Origin: WGAL01 sp964570865
GTDB lineage: Bacteria > Bacteroidota > Ignavibacteria > Ignavibacteriales > Melioribacteraceae
Reading direction: 5' to 3'
DNA length: 8,403 nt
Assembly (NCBI GenBank): GCA_964570865.1
Contig: CAZMZM010000077.1
Location: 1-8,403 of the forward strand
The translations under genes were made by a program, and so were the position numbers. This document shows, in pieces, positions 7,419 through 8,403 of this stretch (position 1 is the first letter of the stretch; every line of letters starts with the position of its first letter). The notes below the pieces were generated by a model that was given only the letters and a program-made list of their open reading frames with translations, did not search any database and was not told the origin of the DNA.

Positions 7419-8132
7419 CTACATCTCTATCCAATCCTTTACATATTCTCTCATTTTGTCTAGCCAGGTTTCGTCTTCAAGTTCCATTGAAATGTACAAA
7501 GCGTAATTATTTAATGCTATTACTGCATTCCTGCTTGAATCCCTCATCTCAATTTCTGCTAACTTACTTACTACATGTCTGTTCACTTTTTGAATATCGT
7601 CGTAAATTTGCCTGAGCTTAACCAATTTCCAATCAACATGTTTTCTCTCTTTTGCTTTAAAAAACTGAGCCAAAATATACATCGTAAGAACTTTATATTC
7701 AGTTTCAAGCAATGAGGCAAAAGGAAGATGAAACCGGACCAATGATTTTAATTTGCCAATAATAGGACATCCGCTTGCTGCCATAAAAATTCCCATCATG
7801 CTCGATATGCCTGTTTGAACGCTGGTATATTTATAGCTTCCGCGTTCTTTAGTTTCAACACTAATTTTTGCTTCGGCAAAGGAAGGAAATTCCGAAAAGA
7901 ATTTAATAATTGAATTAACTCGAATAGCAAGCGGGCAATGTGGAATTTTCTCTCTGTTTAACGGACACTCGGGACATTGAAAATTTTCCATTTTGGTCCA
8001 CTCAGGTCTTTCTACGGGAATAGGACTTTTATCCAAGAGTGTGTTGCCGTCAATTATTATCTTAAACTGTTTTATTTCCCCGTTTCTAAAATAAAAGGTG
8101 TAAAGAAACTCGAAATCTTCATTAGTACTCAT
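7419..8132 (-). CDS. Uncharacterised protein with CPxCP and HCP cysteine motifs
   Basis: Function unknown. The 237-residue protein has no signal peptide and no clear membrane segment, so it is probably cytoplasmic. The N-terminal 40 residues look like beta strands (FLYTFYFRNGEIKQFKIII). Then come C53-P-E-C56-P-L, HC66PLA, the segment TGISSMMGIFMAASGCP (107-123, C122) and RFHLPFAS (133-140), ending in a helical C-terminal half. The four cysteines plus H65 could form a metal or iron-sulfur site. The pattern resembles from memory a family of unknown function found in many Proteobacteria (possibly DUF6901); this is unverified. AAAGGGG (8140-8146) lies 7 bases before the ATG and supports the start. 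It is convergent with the exonuclease gene, with an upstream neighbour that is separately terminated, so it is probably transcribed alone. Context gives no clue to the function. Confidence 0.85.
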   Translation of the reverse strand: MSTNEDFEFLYTFYFRNGEIKQFKIIIDGNTLLDKSPIPVERPEWTKMENFQCPECPLNREKIPHCPLAIRVNSIIKFFSEFPSFAEAKISVETKERGSYKYTSVQTGISSMMGIFMAASGCPIIGKLKSLVRFHLPFASLLETEYKVLTMYILAQFFKAKERKHVDWKLVKLRQIYDDIQKVNRHVVSKLAEIEMRDSSRNAVIALNNYALYISMELEDETWLDKMREYVKDWIEM

Positions 8133-8244
8133 ACAATTGCCCCTTTTTTTCTCTAATTTAAGAAAAAAAGTTGACTTTAGAAAGAGAAAAATTTTAATTT
8201 ATTTTTCTTTAAAATATTATTATTAAAAACATTTACTGCAAAAC

Positions 8245-8271
8245 AAAAAAAAAGGCGGTAATAATACCGCC
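8245..8271 (-). terminator. Rho-independent terminator of the T9SS-cargo gene
   Basis: On the minus strand a perfect 7-bp stem GGCGGTA/TACCGCC (8254-8260 with 8265-8271) closes a TTAT loop and is followed at once by nine T residues (8253 down to 8245). It lies 30 bases past the stop codon of the gene at the right edge. Confidence 0.9.
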
Positions 8272-8301
8272 ATAATTAAGTATTCACCAAAAACAAAAAA
8301 A

Positions 8302-8403
8302 TTATTTTAACAACAACATCTTCTTAATCCGAACAAAATTATTGATTCCGTTTGCAACTTTTATTTTATAGAAGTAAACACCTGAAGTTAAATTACTTCC
8401 ATC
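8302..8403 (-). CDS. C-terminal end of a T9SS-secreted protein (partial)
   Basis: Only the last 33 codons and the stop are inside the window; the gene starts beyond the right edge. The visible end contains LTSGVYFYKIKVANG followed by FVRIKKMLLLK and stop. This is the hallmark of the type IX secretion C-terminal sorting domain (type A): a GxYxY/F strand, a turn with Gly/Asn, then a basic KK-hydrophobic-K end. Proteins with this tail cross the outer membrane through the Por/Spr machinery and are released or anchored on the cell surface. The passenger domain cannot be known from this window. The frame is supported by the stop at 8302-8304 and the strong terminator just downstream. Confidence 0.85.
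   Translation of the reverse strand, partial: DGSNLTSGVYFYKIKVANGINNFVRIKKMLLLK

Noticed and set aside
7400..7615. Plus-strand open frames overlapping the 3' end of the cysteine-motif gene
   Set aside because: They are antisense to a longer, better-supported gene with a ribosome site and have no family resemblance.
1..8403. CRISPR array, tRNA/rRNA gene, insertion sequence or phage element
   Set aside because: No spaced direct repeats, no tRNA-like cloverleaf signatures, no transposase or integrase motifs and no terminal inverted repeats were seen on either strand.

Overview
The window looks like an ordinary core-genome stretch of an AT-rich bacterium of the Bacteroidota/Chlorobi (FCB) group, most likely an Ignavibacteria relative. 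Three observations support this. The succinate dehydrogenase/fumarate reductase genes are of the Bacteroidetes-like sdhCAB type with a b558-family cytochrome. A gene running off the right edge ends in a type IX secretion (T9SS) sorting signal, which is restricted to this group. Good Shine-Dalgarno sequences precede most genes, which is common in Ignavibacteria but rare in Bacteroidia. The lineage call is an inference; no marker gene is present.

Layout, left to right. Positions 34-3432, minus strand: a compact operon sdhC-sdhA-sdhB whose genes are joined by 1-base stop/start overlaps (TAATG, TGATG). It is closed by a strong UUCG-loop terminator at the left edge. Positions 3433-3939: a 507-base divergent intergenic region with a small degenerate heptanucleotide repeat and a possible sigma-28 (FliA) promoter facing right. 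Positions 3946-6192, plus strand: a transmembrane methyl-accepting chemotaxis protein with a double-Cache sensor, followed by its own terminator. Positions 6245-6631: an AT-rich spacer with small inverted repeats. Positions 6632-7333, plus strand: a stand-alone DEDD 3'-5' exonuclease of the PolB-like type. Positions 7419-8132, minus strand and convergent: an uncharacterised protein with a conserved-looking CPxCP/HCP cysteine pattern. Positions 8245-8403, minus strand: the terminator and last 33 codons of a T9SS-exported protein.

How the genes relate: sdhCAB encodes one membrane complex linking succinate/fumarate interconversion to the quinone pool. The chemoreceptor would feed the CheA/CheW pathway encoded elsewhere. 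The exonuclease, the cysteine-motif protein and the T9SS cargo appear to be separate transcription units with no evident functional link. I did not find a convincing new multi-gene system. The items most worth following up are the cysteine-motif protein, the candidate sigma-28 promoter and the heptanucleotide repeat.
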